NCBI GenBank assembly: GCA_021776615.1
Contig: JAJFFO010000020.1
Location: 1 to 64,000, forward strand
Length of the DNA: 64,000 bases
Source of the DNA: Robiginitomaculum sp.
GTDB lineage: Bacteria > Pseudomonadota > Alphaproteobacteria > Caulobacterales > Maricaulaceae
Direction of reading: 5' to 3'
Shown: piece by piece, positions 36,000 to 45,173 of the stretch
Layout of the letters: each line of letters opens with the position of its first letter
How positions within the stretch are numbered: position 1 is the first letter of the stretch
Notes under the pieces: model-generated
Seen by the model: the letters and a program-made list of their open reading frames with translations, nothing else
Databases searched by the model: none
Told to the model about the DNA's origin: nothing
Made by a program: the position numbers and the translations under genes

Positions 36000-38224
36000 G
36001 CGTCGCCAAAATCGATGACCGTGGCTGTCCGACCATGGGCGGGCCAACCGCCATGCACGGGGCCGGGGCAGACCCTTCCGCTTTTGTCATTGAAGATGAC
36101 GGGGTGGCGCATCTTGATTTATTAGTGCGCGGTGCCCGGTGTGCCGGTTGCATCGGCAAGATTGAGGGCGGCGTCAATGCCATTCCCGGTGTGGTTTCCA
36201 GCGCGCTAAATTTAAGTACCGGGAAATTATCCGTGGACTGGGCAATGGGCGGCACCGACCCGGCATTGATTACCCGCACCGTGTCCGATTTGGGCTATCA
36301 AGTTTCTCCCTATGACCCCGGTGAAGCGCAAAGTGAACGCGACCATCAGGGGCGGTTTTTGCTGCTATGCATGGCGGTTTCCGGCTTTGCCGCGATGAAT
36401 ATTATGTTGTTTTCGGTATCGGTCTGGGCCGGATTTTCCGGGGAGATGCAAGACAGCACCCGCAGCCTGTTTCATTGGGTGTCGGCGCTGATTGCCTTGC
36501 CCGCAGCGGCCTTTGCCGGGCAGCCGTTTTTTCGCCCCGCCTTTGCTTCCTTGCGCAAGGCCAAAGCCAATATGGATGTACCAATATCGCTGGCGGTTTT
36601 GTTGGCGTTGGCGGTCAGTCTTTACGAAACCATGGTTGGCGGTCAGGACACTTATTTTGATGCGGCGGTCATGCTGCTGTTCTTTTTGCTGATTGGCCGT
36701 TGGCTTGACCACCGTTTGCGCGGGCAGACCCGCCTGGCGGCGCGCGAATTATTGGCCCTGCAAGCCACCAGCGCCAATTTGTTGCAAAGCGATGGCGCGG
36801 TAAAGGCGGTGCAGGCGCGCGAGATTGAACCCGGTGATATGTTGATCTTGTGGCCGGGCGACCGGGCACCGGTGGACGGGCTGATTGTCGAGGGCGCTTC
36901 CGATGTGGACATGGCACTGGTGAGCGGCGAAAGCGCGCCGGAATTGGTTGGCGCGGGCCAGTCTATTCGCGCGGGCATGGTAAACCTTACCGACAAATTG
37001 GTATTGCGGGCCAGCGCCCGCACCGAGGATTCGCTGTTGGCGGATTTAACCCGGCTGGTCGAAGCGGGCGAAACTGCCCGGGGGCGCTTTGTCAAACTTG
37101 CCGACAAAGCGGCGCAAGCCTATGTGCCGATTGTTCATAGTCTGGCGGCTTTGTCATTTGCCGGATGGTTGCTGGCCGGGGCGGGCATGCACCAAGCGGT
37201 GCTGATCGCCGCTGCGGTGCTGATTATTACCTGTCCGTGCGCCTTGGGCTTGGCGGCTCCGGCCGTGCAAATTGTGGCTGTGGGGCGGTTGTTTAAGCGC
37301 GGCGTACTGGTCAAAGCTGGCGATGCCCTGGAACGTCTGGCAATCGTCGATACGGTATTGCTGGATAAAACCGGCACCCTGACCCAGGGCAAGCCGTATC
37401 TGCTTAATGCCGCGCAGATCGCACCGGAAGATTTACAATTAGCGGCGCTTTTGGCTCGTTCCAGCCGCCATCCATTGTCGCGCGCTATTGCCGATTTGGC
37501 CGGGCCGGGTCCGGTGGCGCCAGACGCCAAGGAGACGCCGGGCTGCGGCGTGGAAGGCGTCATTGACGGTGTACGCGTGCGTCTGGGCCGCGCTGATTGG
37601 GCCGGGGCACCAAAAGGCGAGGACGAAACCAGCGGGTTATGGCTGGTTATCGAGGGAAAAGCCCCGCTTCATTTTGCTTTTGAAGATGCTTTGCGACCCG
37701 ATGCGGCACAATTGGTGGCCGGACTAAAAGCGCGCGGGCTGGCGGTGCAAATGCTGTCCGGTGACCGCGAAATACCTGCCAAAGCCGCCGCGGCACAAGC
37801 CGGCATAGACGCCATCAGCTTTGGCCTGACGCCGCAGGAAAAAATACGCCGGGTTGAGGCCTTGGTTGCTGAAGGCAAACAGGTATTGATGATTGGTGAT
37901 GGCTTGAATGACGCCCCGGCGCTGGCGGCGGCCAATGTTTCCATCTCCCCGGCCAGTGCTGCCGATGCCTCGCAGGCCGCCGCCGATATGGTCTTGCAAA
38001 GCGCCGCATTGGTGCCGGTATTGGCCGCCATTGATCTGTCCAAAGCCGCCCGTGGGCGTATTTTGCAAAACTTCCTGCTGGCCGCTGGTTATAATGTGCT
38101 GGCCGTGCCGCTGGCGGTGTTTGGCATGGTGACACCGATGATTGCCGCTATTGCCATGTCAGCGTCGTCGATTGTGGTGACGCTTAATGCCTTGCGGCCA
38201 TTTTTGCGCAAGAACACATTATGA
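35996..38224 (+). CDS. ccoI: Copper-translocating P-type ATPase (FixI/CcoI)
   Basis: 742-residue heavy-metal P1B ATPase that supplies copper to CcoN. The N-terminus has an extra segment (CPTMGGPTAMHGAG), then a metal-binding domain with GARCAGC (Cys49, Cys52). The membrane CPC motif is Cys413-Pro-Cys415 (TCPCALGL), the phosphorylation site is Asp457 (DKTGTLT), then SSRHPLSRAI and GDGLNDAPALAAANV. The order after ccoGH and before ccoS fits FixI. Confidence 0.97.
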   Translation: MSVAKIDDRGCPTMGGPTAMHGAGADPSAFVIEDDGVAHLDLLVRGARCAGCIGKIEGGVNAIPGVVSSALNLSTGKLSVDWAMGGTDPALITRTVSDLGYQVSPYDPGEAQSERDHQGRFLLLCMAVSGFAAMNIMLFSVSVWAGFSGEMQDSTRSLFHWVSALIALPAAAFAGQPFFRPAFASLRKAKANMDVPISLAVLLALAVSLYETMVGGQDTYFDAAVMLLFFLLIGRWLDHRLRGQTRLAARELLALQATSANLLQSDGAVKAVQAREIEPGDMLILWPGDRAPVDGLIVEGASDVDMALVSGESAPELVGAGQSIRAGMVNLTDKLVLRASARTEDSLLADLTRLVEAGETARGRFVKLADKAAQAYVPIVHSLAALSFAGWLLAGAGMHQAVLIAAAVLIITCPCALGLAAPAVQIVAVGRLFKRGVLVKAGDALERLAIVDTVLLDKTGTLTQGKPYLLNAAQIAPEDLQLAALLARSSRHPLSRAIADLAGPGPVAPDAKETPGCGVEGVIDGVRVRLGRADWAGAPKGEDETSGLWLVIEGKAPLHFAFEDALRPDAAQLVAGLKARGLAVQMLSGDREIPAKAAAAQAGIDAISFGLTPQEKIRRVEALVAEGKQVLMIGDGLNDAPALAAANVSISPASAADASQAAADMVLQSAALVPVLAAIDLSKAARGRILQNFLLAAGYNVLAVPLAVFGMVTPMIAAIAMSASSIVVTLNALRPFLRKNTL

Positions 38225-38385
38225 CAGTGCTGGTTTTTCTTATTCCCGCCGCGTTGTTTTTGGCGCTTTTGGGCCTTGGTGCATTTATCTGGACGGTTAA
38301 ATCGGGCCAGTATGATGATCTTGAAGGCGCGAAGTGGCGCATTTTTCTGGGCGATGATGAGGACGACAATATTCCCGGTGGTTGA
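38221..38385 (+). CDS. ccoS: cbb3 oxidase maturation protein CcoS
   Basis: 54-residue protein too short for many gene finders. It reads MTVLVFLIPAALFLALLGLGAF then IWTVKSGQYDDLEGAKWRIF and an acidic end DDEDD. The helix followed by SGQYDDLEGAKWRIF is the signature of CcoS, needed for cofactor insertion into the oxidase. It overlaps ccoI by 4 bases (ATGA). Last gene of the cluster. Confidence 0.95.
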   Translation: MTVLVFLIPAALFLALLGLGAFIWTVKSGQYDDLEGAKWRIFLGDDEDDNIPGG

Positions 38386-38483
38386 AAAACCCCTGACGGC
38401 TCACCCATTTTTGTGATAGTGTAGTGCGGTCGAGTGTCGCGTATCCGACCTGAATAACCGGATTGGTTAATGGGGATATGCTT

Positions 38484-39983
38484 ATGGACTTGGTGAATAC
38501 CGTTAGAAATGCGCTGCTTTGCGGCACGCTATTGATGGGCCTGCCTGCCTTCGCGCAATCGGAAGACGAAAAGGCGGAAAAGAAAAAACCAGCGGTGAAG
38601 ACCTTAAGCAAGCCAGTGGTAAAAGTGCCGGTGCACACCAGTCCGGCCAAAGCAGGAAAAACACCAACATTGTCGGTCCGCCCGCCGGTCATCGGCGCAC
38701 CCTTGCCACAAGGGGTTGGTGGATCTGGCACGCCAGACAATAAGCCCGTGCAAAATGCGCCAGTTATTGGGGCGCCCCTGCCGCAAGGCGTCGGCGGATC
38801 TAGCGCGCAGGAAAAAAAGCCTGCGCAATCCACCCCAATTATAGGCGCGCCGCTGGCACCGGGCGTGGGTGGCTCGTCCGCTGGCGATAAGAAGCCGGTG
38901 CAAAACGCACCAATTATTGGTGCGCCGGGGCCGGCAACCAGTTCTTCCACTTTTGAATCAAAACCTGTGGAAGCCAGTGTTTCAAGGGGCGGGCGCGAGA
39001 CCTACACGCTTTCAAACGGCCAGCAAGTGCCCCGCACCGGCCCGGATGGTCGCGCCGGCGTACCTGACAATAAGGGCGGTGTTGCCTATAAAGGCGGCAC
39101 CTATATTACTACGGACGAAAGCGGCAATACCGTGGTCAGCCAAGGCGGCAAAGTACAAAGCGTTACACCGCCGCCCGGGTCCGGCACTGGCGGCGCAATC
39201 CCCGGCCGGTCCAGCACCGGTGAATTGACCTATACCCTGTCCAACGGCCAGCAAATTCCACGCTTCGGCCCTGAGGGAAGCGGCGTCGGTGTCGCTGACA
39301 ATAAGGGCGGCGTTGCCTATGGCGACGGCACCTATGTGATGGTCAATGAAAAGGGCGATACCGTGGTTTCGCGCAATGGCGAAGTGGTAAGCACAACGCC
39401 TGCGCCAGATTCTGGGGATTCTGGGGATGACTCATCTTCTGACTCGTCGTCAAACGCCGATGATGATTCTTCAGATTCTGACGATACTTCTTCGGATGAT
39501 GACAGCTCATCAGACGATAAGGATACGGGCAGCGATGATACAGATGGCGCCGAAGCTGGAGATGGTGGCAAAGACGATGGTTCAAAAGACGGTGCCGATA
39601 AATTTGGCGTTGGTGCAGGCGCTAATAGCGGGCCCGGTAAAATCGTGACCGATATTGTCAATCGCCGCATGGGCATTGGCCGTGAGCCAGAATCCAGCGG
39701 CCCGGAAGATTGCACCGAGCAAAACGGCGGCACGGTGATGGACCCATGGGGCGCAGGGCAAAGCAATTGCGTACCCGCCGGTACGCCGCGCCCCGGCGAT
39801 GGTAATGATGATGACCGGGGCACTGCCGGGGCCATTTGGCAGGCACCATCAAAGGGCAGCATACGCGGCGCGGTTACTCAGCCGGGCTTGAATAACCCGA
39901 CTTTGGGTCGTGATCATGGCAAAGCTCCTTTGGAGGTTCTGGAACTTTTCGAGGATTCGGTGACCAACCCTGCGCCAAATTAA
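38484..39983 (+). CDS. Secreted repeat protein with acidic Ser/Asp tract, unknown function
   Basis: 499 residues, starting at the ATG with GGGGA 8 bases upstream (an ATG two codons earlier and a TTG further upstream are possible). Signal peptide ends at about PAFAQ (25). Residues 68-150 hold four 25-residue repeats (core PVIGAPLPQGVGGS). Residues 172-310 hold two about 77-residue modules with YTLSNGQQ(V/I)PR, DNKGGVAY and GTY. Residues 310-372 are nearly all Asp/Ser/Gly. The C-terminus has a Cys pair (410 and 429) and is Pro/Gly-rich. No family recognised. It starts about 100 bases after ccoS on the same strand, but a link to the oxidase is not shown. Confidence 0.8.
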   Translation: MDLVNTVRNALLCGTLLMGLPAFAQSEDEKAEKKKPAVKTLSKPVVKVPVHTSPAKAGKTPTLSVRPPVIGAPLPQGVGGSGTPDNKPVQNAPVIGAPLPQGVGGSSAQEKKPAQSTPIIGAPLAPGVGGSSAGDKKPVQNAPIIGAPGPATSSSTFESKPVEASVSRGGRETYTLSNGQQVPRTGPDGRAGVPDNKGGVAYKGGTYITTDESGNTVVSQGGKVQSVTPPPGSGTGGAIPGRSSTGELTYTLSNGQQIPRFGPEGSGVGVADNKGGVAYGDGTYVMVNEKGDTVVSRNGEVVSTTPAPDSGDSGDDSSSDSSSNADDDSSDSDDTSSDDDSSSDDKDTGSDDTDGAEAGDGGKDDGSKDGADKFGVGAGANSGPGKIVTDIVNRRMGIGREPESSGPEDCTEQNGGTVMDPWGAGQSNCVPAGTPRPGDGNDDDRGTAGAIWQAPSKGSIRGAVTQPGLNNPTLGRDHGKAPLEVLELFEDSVTNPAPN

Positions 39984-39985
39984 AT

Positions 39986-40789
39986 TTACTTCGCCGGTGG
40001 CTGGACCATTTCGCGATAGGCGTGCCAGGTGGCATGGCCCATTAACGGGAATACTACAATCAGGCCTAAAAATAGGAATGCCAGACCGAAAAAAGTGTAA
40101 AGTGCAATCAGCCACGCCCATACCAGCATCGGGCCGGGGTGCATTAATACCATGCGTAGACTGGCCGATATGGCGGTAATACCGTCCACATGGTGTTCTA
40201 GCAAGATCGGGATGGACAGGGCGCTAACCGAAAATGCAAACATGGCGATAACCATGCCGATGAGGGTGCCAATACTGGCCATGGTCAGGCCGGATTTGGT
40301 GGTGAACACGAAAGTGACAAAGTCCTGAGCCGCCAGAGAATGTCCGTTGGAAAACAGCGCAAACAGTAATAATGCAACTTGCATCCACACAATAAACGCC
40401 AACACCAATGCCAGTGCCACATAGGCCAATTGGCGCGGTTCGGCGAAGCGGTTGGGCATTATCACGCTTAAATCCAGCGCTTTGCCTTCTTCATCGCGGC
40501 GCGAAATCGCGTACAGCCCCACTGCCAAAAGCGGCCCCAACATCACAAATCCACCGGCGGCTGCGGGTATTAACGCCTCCCAGCCCAGCTTGAACAAAAT
40601 AAACATCATCAACAGCCCGCCAAAAGTGAAGGCAAAACCGTAGCCCAGCGAATATAATGGGTGACGCCATACATCGTCCCAACCGGCGCTTACCCACCGC
40701 ATTGGCGAACTCATATTTGGTGCCCGCAGCACCAAGCTATCCATATGCCGGGTTTCCTTAACGCCGCCGCTCGATGTGTTGGCCGTCAT
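39986..40789 (-). CDS. DUF2189 membrane protein
   Basis: 267-residue inner-membrane protein. The start MTANTSSGGVKE is preceded by GGGGAGAGG (ribosome site); a longer frame upstream lacks one. The order of helices (YSLGYGFAFTFGGLLMMF, AAAGGFVMLGPLLAVGLYAISRR, LALVLAFIVWMQVALLLFAL, TLIGMVIAMFAFSVSALSIPILLEH) and SSPMRWVSAGWDDVWRHP match the DUF2189 family, whose function is unknown. Its end is 3 bases from the end of the convergent repeat protein. Confidence 0.9.
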   Translation of the reverse strand: MTANTSSGGVKETRHMDSLVLRAPNMSSPMRWVSAGWDDVWRHPLYSLGYGFAFTFGGLLMMFILFKLGWEALIPAAAGGFVMLGPLLAVGLYAISRRDEEGKALDLSVIMPNRFAEPRQLAYVALALVLAFIVWMQVALLLFALFSNGHSLAAQDFVTFVFTTKSGLTMASIGTLIGMVIAMFAFSVSALSIPILLEHHVDGITAISASLRMVLMHPGPMLVWAWLIALYTFFGLAFLFLGLIVVFPLMGHATWHAYREMVQPPAK

Positions 40790-40925
40790 CTGCCTCTCCC
40801 CAATTTCCCCCCGGCTTTTGCCGGTTTGTATTAGTTGTAATGGCATCAGCAAAAACCCTTGCGGGCGCGCGTGCCACCTCTAAAGTGAATCATAACAAAA
40901 AAGAGTCAATTGGGAGAGGGCCAAA

Positions 40926-41693
40926 ATGTCGCGCTTTGATTTTAATTTGTCAGGTAAAATCGCTTTTGTGAATGGCGCCTCGCGCGGTATCGGGGCGGCC
41001 ATCGCTCATGGTCTTAGTCAACGTGGTGCCCATGTGATTTGCGCCAGCCGCAAACTGGACGGTTGCGGTGCCGTCGCTGACGCCATTAAAGCCGACGGCG
41101 GCAGTGCCGAAGCTCTGGTCTGCCATGCCGGGCATATGGACGAGATTGACGCGGCCATAAAACATGTGCGCAAAGCCCATGGTAAGCTGGATATTTTGAT
41201 CAATAATGCCGCGACCAATCCGTTTTTTGGGCCCGGCGTCGACACGCCCGAAGGCGCGTTTGACAAGACCATAGAGGTCAACCTCAAGGGGCCGTTTTTC
41301 TTTTGCGCGCGGGCCATACCGTTAATGCGCGAAGGCGGCGGTGGGGCAATCGTCAATGTCGCCTCCATTAATGCCGTGGAGCCGGGCTTGTATCAGGCCG
41401 TGTACTCGATGACCAAAGCGGCAATTGTGAATATGAGCAAGGCCTTGGCCAAGGAAAATGCACGCGATAATATTCGGGTGAACGCGCTACTTCCCGGCTT
41501 TACTGATACTAAAATGACCAGCGTTTTCAAACAAGACGAAGATAATCTTAAAGCAATGCTGGATCAGCAAGTGCCGATGAACCGGATGGCGCAGCCGGAC
41601 GAGATGGTTGGTGCGGTATTGTATCTGGTGTCTGATGAAGCGGCCTATACCACCGGCGCGCAGATTGTCGTCGACGGGGGGTATTTATTGTGA
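40926..41693 (+). CDS. Short-chain dehydrogenase/reductase (DHRS4-like)
   Basis: 255-residue NAD(P)-dependent oxidoreductase. The Rossmann motif is NGASRGIG, with NNAATNP, the catalytic Ser in VASINAVEPG, and YSMTKAAIV with Tyr and Lys. The GTKMTSVFKQD-like segment (TDTKMTSVFKQDE) resembles SDRs acting on acyl-CoA or retinoids. First gene of a nine-gene catabolic operon and overlaps the next gene by 4 bases (GTGA). The exact substrate is not known; oxidation of a hydroxyacyl chain is plausible. Confidence 0.9.
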   Translation: MSRFDFNLSGKIAFVNGASRGIGAAIAHGLSQRGAHVICASRKLDGCGAVADAIKADGGSAEALVCHAGHMDEIDAAIKHVRKAHGKLDILINNAATNPFFGPGVDTPEGAFDKTIEVNLKGPFFFCARAIPLMREGGGGAIVNVASINAVEPGLYQAVYSMTKAAIVNMSKALAKENARDNIRVNALLPGFTDTKMTSVFKQDEDNLKAMLDQQVPMNRMAQPDEMVGAVLYLVSDEAAYTTGAQIVVDGGYLL

Positions 41694-42748
41694 GTGTGGA
41701 CAATGCCGCCATTGCCGTGCGCCCCGGCGAGTCGGTGGATGCGACGGCGGTCGATCGCTGTTTAAAGGCCAATATTGAAGGGCTGACGGGCCAGCCGAAT
41801 ATTCGCCAATACCCGTCCGGCGCGTCCAATTTGACCTATGCCGTGGATTATCCGGGGCGGTCTTTGGTGTTGCGCCGCCCGCCAAGTGGCGACAAGCCAA
41901 AATCGGGCCATGATATGGGCCGCGAATACCGCATTATGAACGCCCTCAAAGACGACTATGCGGTGCCCAAAACCCTGTTCTACACCGAGGACAGCAGCAT
42001 TATTGGCGCGCCATTTTATGTGATGGAGCGGGTCGAAGGCGTGTTGATCAAGCAAGGCATCCCCGAAGAATGGAAATGGGGCGCGGCTGAGGGCCGCCAA
42101 TTGTGCACGGCGTTTTTTGACAAATTGATTGAATTGCACGCGATTGATTATAAAGCCGTTGGTCTGGGCGACTTTGGCAAGCCTGAGGGCTATGTGGAGC
42201 GGCAAATCCTTGGCTGGGACAAGCGCTATGAACGCGCACGCACGCCCGATGTCGACCGCTTTGACGATGTGCGCAACTGGCTAAAGGCCAATATTCCGGC
42301 CGTTGAACACGCCCCGGCGATTTTGCATGGCGATTTTCGCATCGACAATATGATTTTGGACGCCAAGGACCCGTTTATTGTGCGCGCCGTGCTGGATTGG
42401 GAAATCTCCGCCCTTGGTGATCCGTTAATGGACCTTGGCAATACGCTGGCCTATTGGATTGAATCCAGTGACCCGCCATCAATGCGGGCCTTGGCGCGCC
42501 AGCCAAGCTGGGTGCCGGGCATGATGACCCGCGCAGAAGTACTTGAATATTATGCGCAAAAAACCGGGCGTGATGTCAGTGGTTTTGCGTTTTATTATGT
42601 CTATGGCGTATGGCGGCTGGCGGCGATTATGCAGCAAATTTATTACCGGTTTTATCACGGGCAAAGCAAAAATGCCGCCTTTGCAGATTTCGCCGGTGGG
42701 GTTAATGCCTTGGGGCAATATTGCCGCGCGGTTATTGAAAAGTCTTGA
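41690..42748 (+). CDS. APH-type phosphotransferase (ACAD11 kinase-domain-like)
   Basis: 352-residue aminoglycoside-phosphotransferase-fold kinase. Start is GTG. Brenner motif HGDFRIDN has His213 and Asp215, followed by VLDWEISALGDPLMDLG with the Mg-binding Asp. The N-lobe has RQYPSGASNLTYAV and LVLRRPPSG. The order, including ASNLTY, is that of the N-terminal half of eukaryotic ACAD10/ACAD11 and of bacterial LvaA, which phosphorylates 4-hydroxyacyl-CoA. Not an antibiotic-resistance enzyme in this context. 86 bases before the first dehydrogenase. Confidence 0.9.
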   Translation: MSVDNAAIAVRPGESVDATAVDRCLKANIEGLTGQPNIRQYPSGASNLTYAVDYPGRSLVLRRPPSGDKPKSGHDMGREYRIMNALKDDYAVPKTLFYTEDSSIIGAPFYVMERVEGVLIKQGIPEEWKWGAAEGRQLCTAFFDKLIELHAIDYKAVGLGDFGKPEGYVERQILGWDKRYERARTPDVDRFDDVRNWLKANIPAVEHAPAILHGDFRIDNMILDAKDPFIVRAVLDWEISALGDPLMDLGNTLAYWIESSDPPSMRALARQPSWVPGMMTRAEVLEYYAQKTGRDVSGFAFYYVYGVWRLAAIMQQIYYRFYHGQSKNAAFADFAGGVNALGQYCRAVIEKS

Positions 42749-42834
42749 GGGCACAAGCGTTCGTCCTTTGCTTTGTCAGCCCGATTTCGACGAACTGATG
42801 GACAGCAATATGGCAGTAAGAATGGAGATAAGCG

Positions 42835-44034
42835 TTGAGTGATTTAGAAGAGTTTCAAGCGCAGACCAAAGAATGGCTGGCGCAAAACTGCCCGCCCGCC
42901 ATGCGCAAGCCTCTGCGCTCCGAGGCCGATGCCTGTTGGGGTGGCAAGGATTTTGAATTTACTTGCCCTGATCAGAAACTTTGGCTGGAACGCATGGGTG
43001 CCAAGGGCTGGACGGCCCCGCAATGGCCGCGCGAATATGGCGGCGGCGGCTTATCCCACGAGGAAGCCAAAATTCTCAAACAGGAAATGGCGGCGATTAA
43101 CGCCCGCTCGCCACTATTAAGCTTTGGCATATGGATGCTTGGCCCGGCTTTGCTCAAATACGGCTCGGAAGAACAAAAACTGCATTATCTGCCGCCGATT
43201 GTGCGCGGCGAAGTGCGCTGGTGCCAAGGGTATTCAGAGCCAAATGCCGGGTCGGATTTGGCGAGCCTGCAAACCCGCTGCGAGGACAAGGGCGAATATT
43301 TTGAAGTGACCGGGCAAAAGGTGTGGACCTCTTATGCTGACAAGTCCGACTGGATTTTCTGTCTGGTGCGCACCGACCGCGACGCGCCAAAACATAATGG
43401 CATTTCCTTTATCCTGTTCGATATGCACAGCGAAGGGGTCAGCACCAAGCCGATCACCCTCATCTCTGGAAAATCGCCATTTTGCGAGACGTTTTTCGAT
43501 TCAGTGAAAGTGCCAAAAGAAAACCTTGTGGGCACACTGAATAAGGGCTGGGATATCGCCAAATATCTGCTGACCCATGAGCGGGCCATGATTGGCGATG
43601 CCGGGGGCGGGCTGTTTGGCAATCGCTCCATTGGTCAATTGGCGGTAGACAGTTTGGGCACTGACGCCCAAGGCCGCTTGAATGATAGCGCCTTGCGCGC
43701 TGATCTTGCGGGCGCCGAGATTGATGGCTGGGCATTTTTGCTGACCATGGAAAGGATGAAAGACGAGGCCAAAGCAGGCCCAAAAACTGCGCAGGGCATG
43801 GGCGCGCGCTCCTCCATGCTCAAATACTATGGTACCGAGCTGAATAAGCGCCGCTATGAATTGATGATGGCCTCCAAGGGGATGGGCGCGCTCGAATGGG
43901 AGGGCGAAGCCTCGCAGGACGGCGAATTACCGCGCGCCTGGTTGCGCACCAAAGCCAATTCCATTGAGGGCGGCACCTCGGAAGTGCAATTGAACATTAT
44001 TTCCAAACGTATTCTGGGCTTGCCGGGGGCATAA
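42835..44034 (+). CDS. Acyl-CoA dehydrogenase (first of three)
   Basis: 399-residue flavin enzyme. Start is TTG, with GGAGA 8 bases upstream. N-terminal GWTAPQWPREYGGGGLS, the central VTGQKVWTSYADKSDWIFCLVRTDR and GDAGGGLFG motifs and the C-terminal SIEGGTSEVQLNIISKRILG are typical. Longer than medium-chain enzymes, closer to the FadE-like alphaproteobacterial types acting on branched or cyclic acyl chains. The next gene begins directly at the stop codon, without a gap. Confidence 0.92.
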   Translation: MSDLEEFQAQTKEWLAQNCPPAMRKPLRSEADACWGGKDFEFTCPDQKLWLERMGAKGWTAPQWPREYGGGGLSHEEAKILKQEMAAINARSPLLSFGIWMLGPALLKYGSEEQKLHYLPPIVRGEVRWCQGYSEPNAGSDLASLQTRCEDKGEYFEVTGQKVWTSYADKSDWIFCLVRTDRDAPKHNGISFILFDMHSEGVSTKPITLISGKSPFCETFFDSVKVPKENLVGTLNKGWDIAKYLLTHERAMIGDAGGGLFGNRSIGQLAVDSLGTDAQGRLNDSALRADLAGAEIDGWAFLLTMERMKDEAKAGPKTAQGMGARSSMLKYYGTELNKRRYELMMASKGMGALEWEGEASQDGELPRAWLRTKANSIEGGTSEVQLNIISKRILGLPGA

Positions 44035-45171
44035 ATGGCATTGGTTTTAAACGAAGAAGAGGAAATGCTGCGCGATTCCGCGAAAGGTTTCCTTAAAGAC
44101 AAAGCCCCGGTATCGGCCTTGCGTGCTTTGCGCGACAATGGTGATGCGCTGGGGTATTCACGCGAACTGTGGGCGCAAATGGCCGATATGGGCTGGGCCG
44201 GTATTCTGGTGCCCGAAGAATATGGCGGCATTGATTTTGGCATGGTTGGTGCCGGGCTTATCTGTGAAGAAATGGGCCGCAATCTCACCGCCTCGCCATT
44301 TTTAAGCACGGCAATAATGGCGGTTACGGCGCTGCGCACCGGGTCAGACGAGCAAAAACAAAAATATCTGCCCGCCATTGCTGCGGGTAAAAGCGTCATC
44401 GCGCTGGCCATTGATGAAAGCGTGAAACACGACCCGGCGCAAACCGCCATGACGGCGTCGGCGCACGGCAATGGCTATCGGCTGAACGGCGAAAAGGCCT
44501 ATATTATTGACGGGTTTGATGCCGATGCGCTGATTGTGGCGGCGCGTACCTCCGGCGAAATTGGCGATGAAAGCGGCGTGTCGCTATTCATTGTGCCGCG
44601 TGAAACCAGCGGGCTGAGCCAAAGCCGGACCGTATTGTTGGATTCGCGTAATTATGCGGCGGCGAAGTTTGAAGATGTTGATGTGGCTGGCGATGCGCTG
44701 ATTGGCACGTTGGATGGTGGCTGGGCGGTGTTGCAAGATGTGTTGCATGTGGGCCGCGCCGGGCTGGCCGCCGAATTGCTGGGCGCGTCGCAACAAAGCT
44801 TTGAAATGACCGTCGACTACCTCAAGGAACGCAAGCAATTTGGGGCCATCGTCGGTAGTTTTCAGGGGTTGCAGCACCGGGCTGCGCATTTATATTCTGA
44901 GCTAGAATTGGTCAAATCGGCGAGCTTAAGCGCCTTGCAGGCCTTTGCCACTATGCCGGCAATGGCTGGTGCGGCGTCGGCGCTGGCCAAAGCCAAAGCC
45001 GGTGAAGTAGCTATTTTGACAGCCAATGAAGCGGTGCAAATGCATGGCGGTATTGGCATGACCGATGAATTTGACATTGGACTTTACATGAAGCGGGTGC
45101 GCGCGGCGCAGGAGCTTTTGGGTGATTATGCTTTTCACGCCGATATTTTGGCACGTTTGCGAGGGTTTTGA
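44035..45171 (+). CDS. Acyl-CoA dehydrogenase (second of three)
   Basis: 378-residue acyl-CoA dehydrogenase. GWAGILVPEEYGGIDFGMV near the N-terminus, RDSAKGFLKDKAPVSALRAL, then the mid domain NGEKAYIIDGFDADALIVAART and the final helices TANEAVQMHGGIGMTDEFDIGLYMKR. The shape of the C-terminus (end in DILARLRGF) suggests a shorter heteromeric partner; pairs of adjacent dehydrogenases that make alpha2-beta2 enzymes are known in actinobacterial steroid catabolism. With the preceding gene it could form such a pair (inference). Confidence 0.92.
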   Translation: MALVLNEEEEMLRDSAKGFLKDKAPVSALRALRDNGDALGYSRELWAQMADMGWAGILVPEEYGGIDFGMVGAGLICEEMGRNLTASPFLSTAIMAVTALRTGSDEQKQKYLPAIAAGKSVIALAIDESVKHDPAQTAMTASAHGNGYRLNGEKAYIIDGFDADALIVAARTSGEIGDESGVSLFIVPRETSGLSQSRTVLLDSRNYAAAKFEDVDVAGDALIGTLDGGWAVLQDVLHVGRAGLAAELLGASQQSFEMTVDYLKERKQFGAIVGSFQGLQHRAAHLYSELELVKSASLSALQAFATMPAMAGAASALAKAKAGEVAILTANEAVQMHGGIGMTDEFDIGLYMKRVRAAQELLGDYAFHADILARLRGF

Positions 45172-45173
45172 CT

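Noticed and set aside
39410-39580. Acidic tract considered as a low-complexity error or frameshift
   Set aside because: The frame continues into a distinct C-terminal part with Cys and Pro/Gly, so it reads as a real coding region.
41690-42748. APH-fold kinase considered as an aminoglycoside-resistance gene
   Set aside because: Its neighbours are acyl-CoA dehydrogenases and the ASNLTY start matches ACAD10/11-type kinases.
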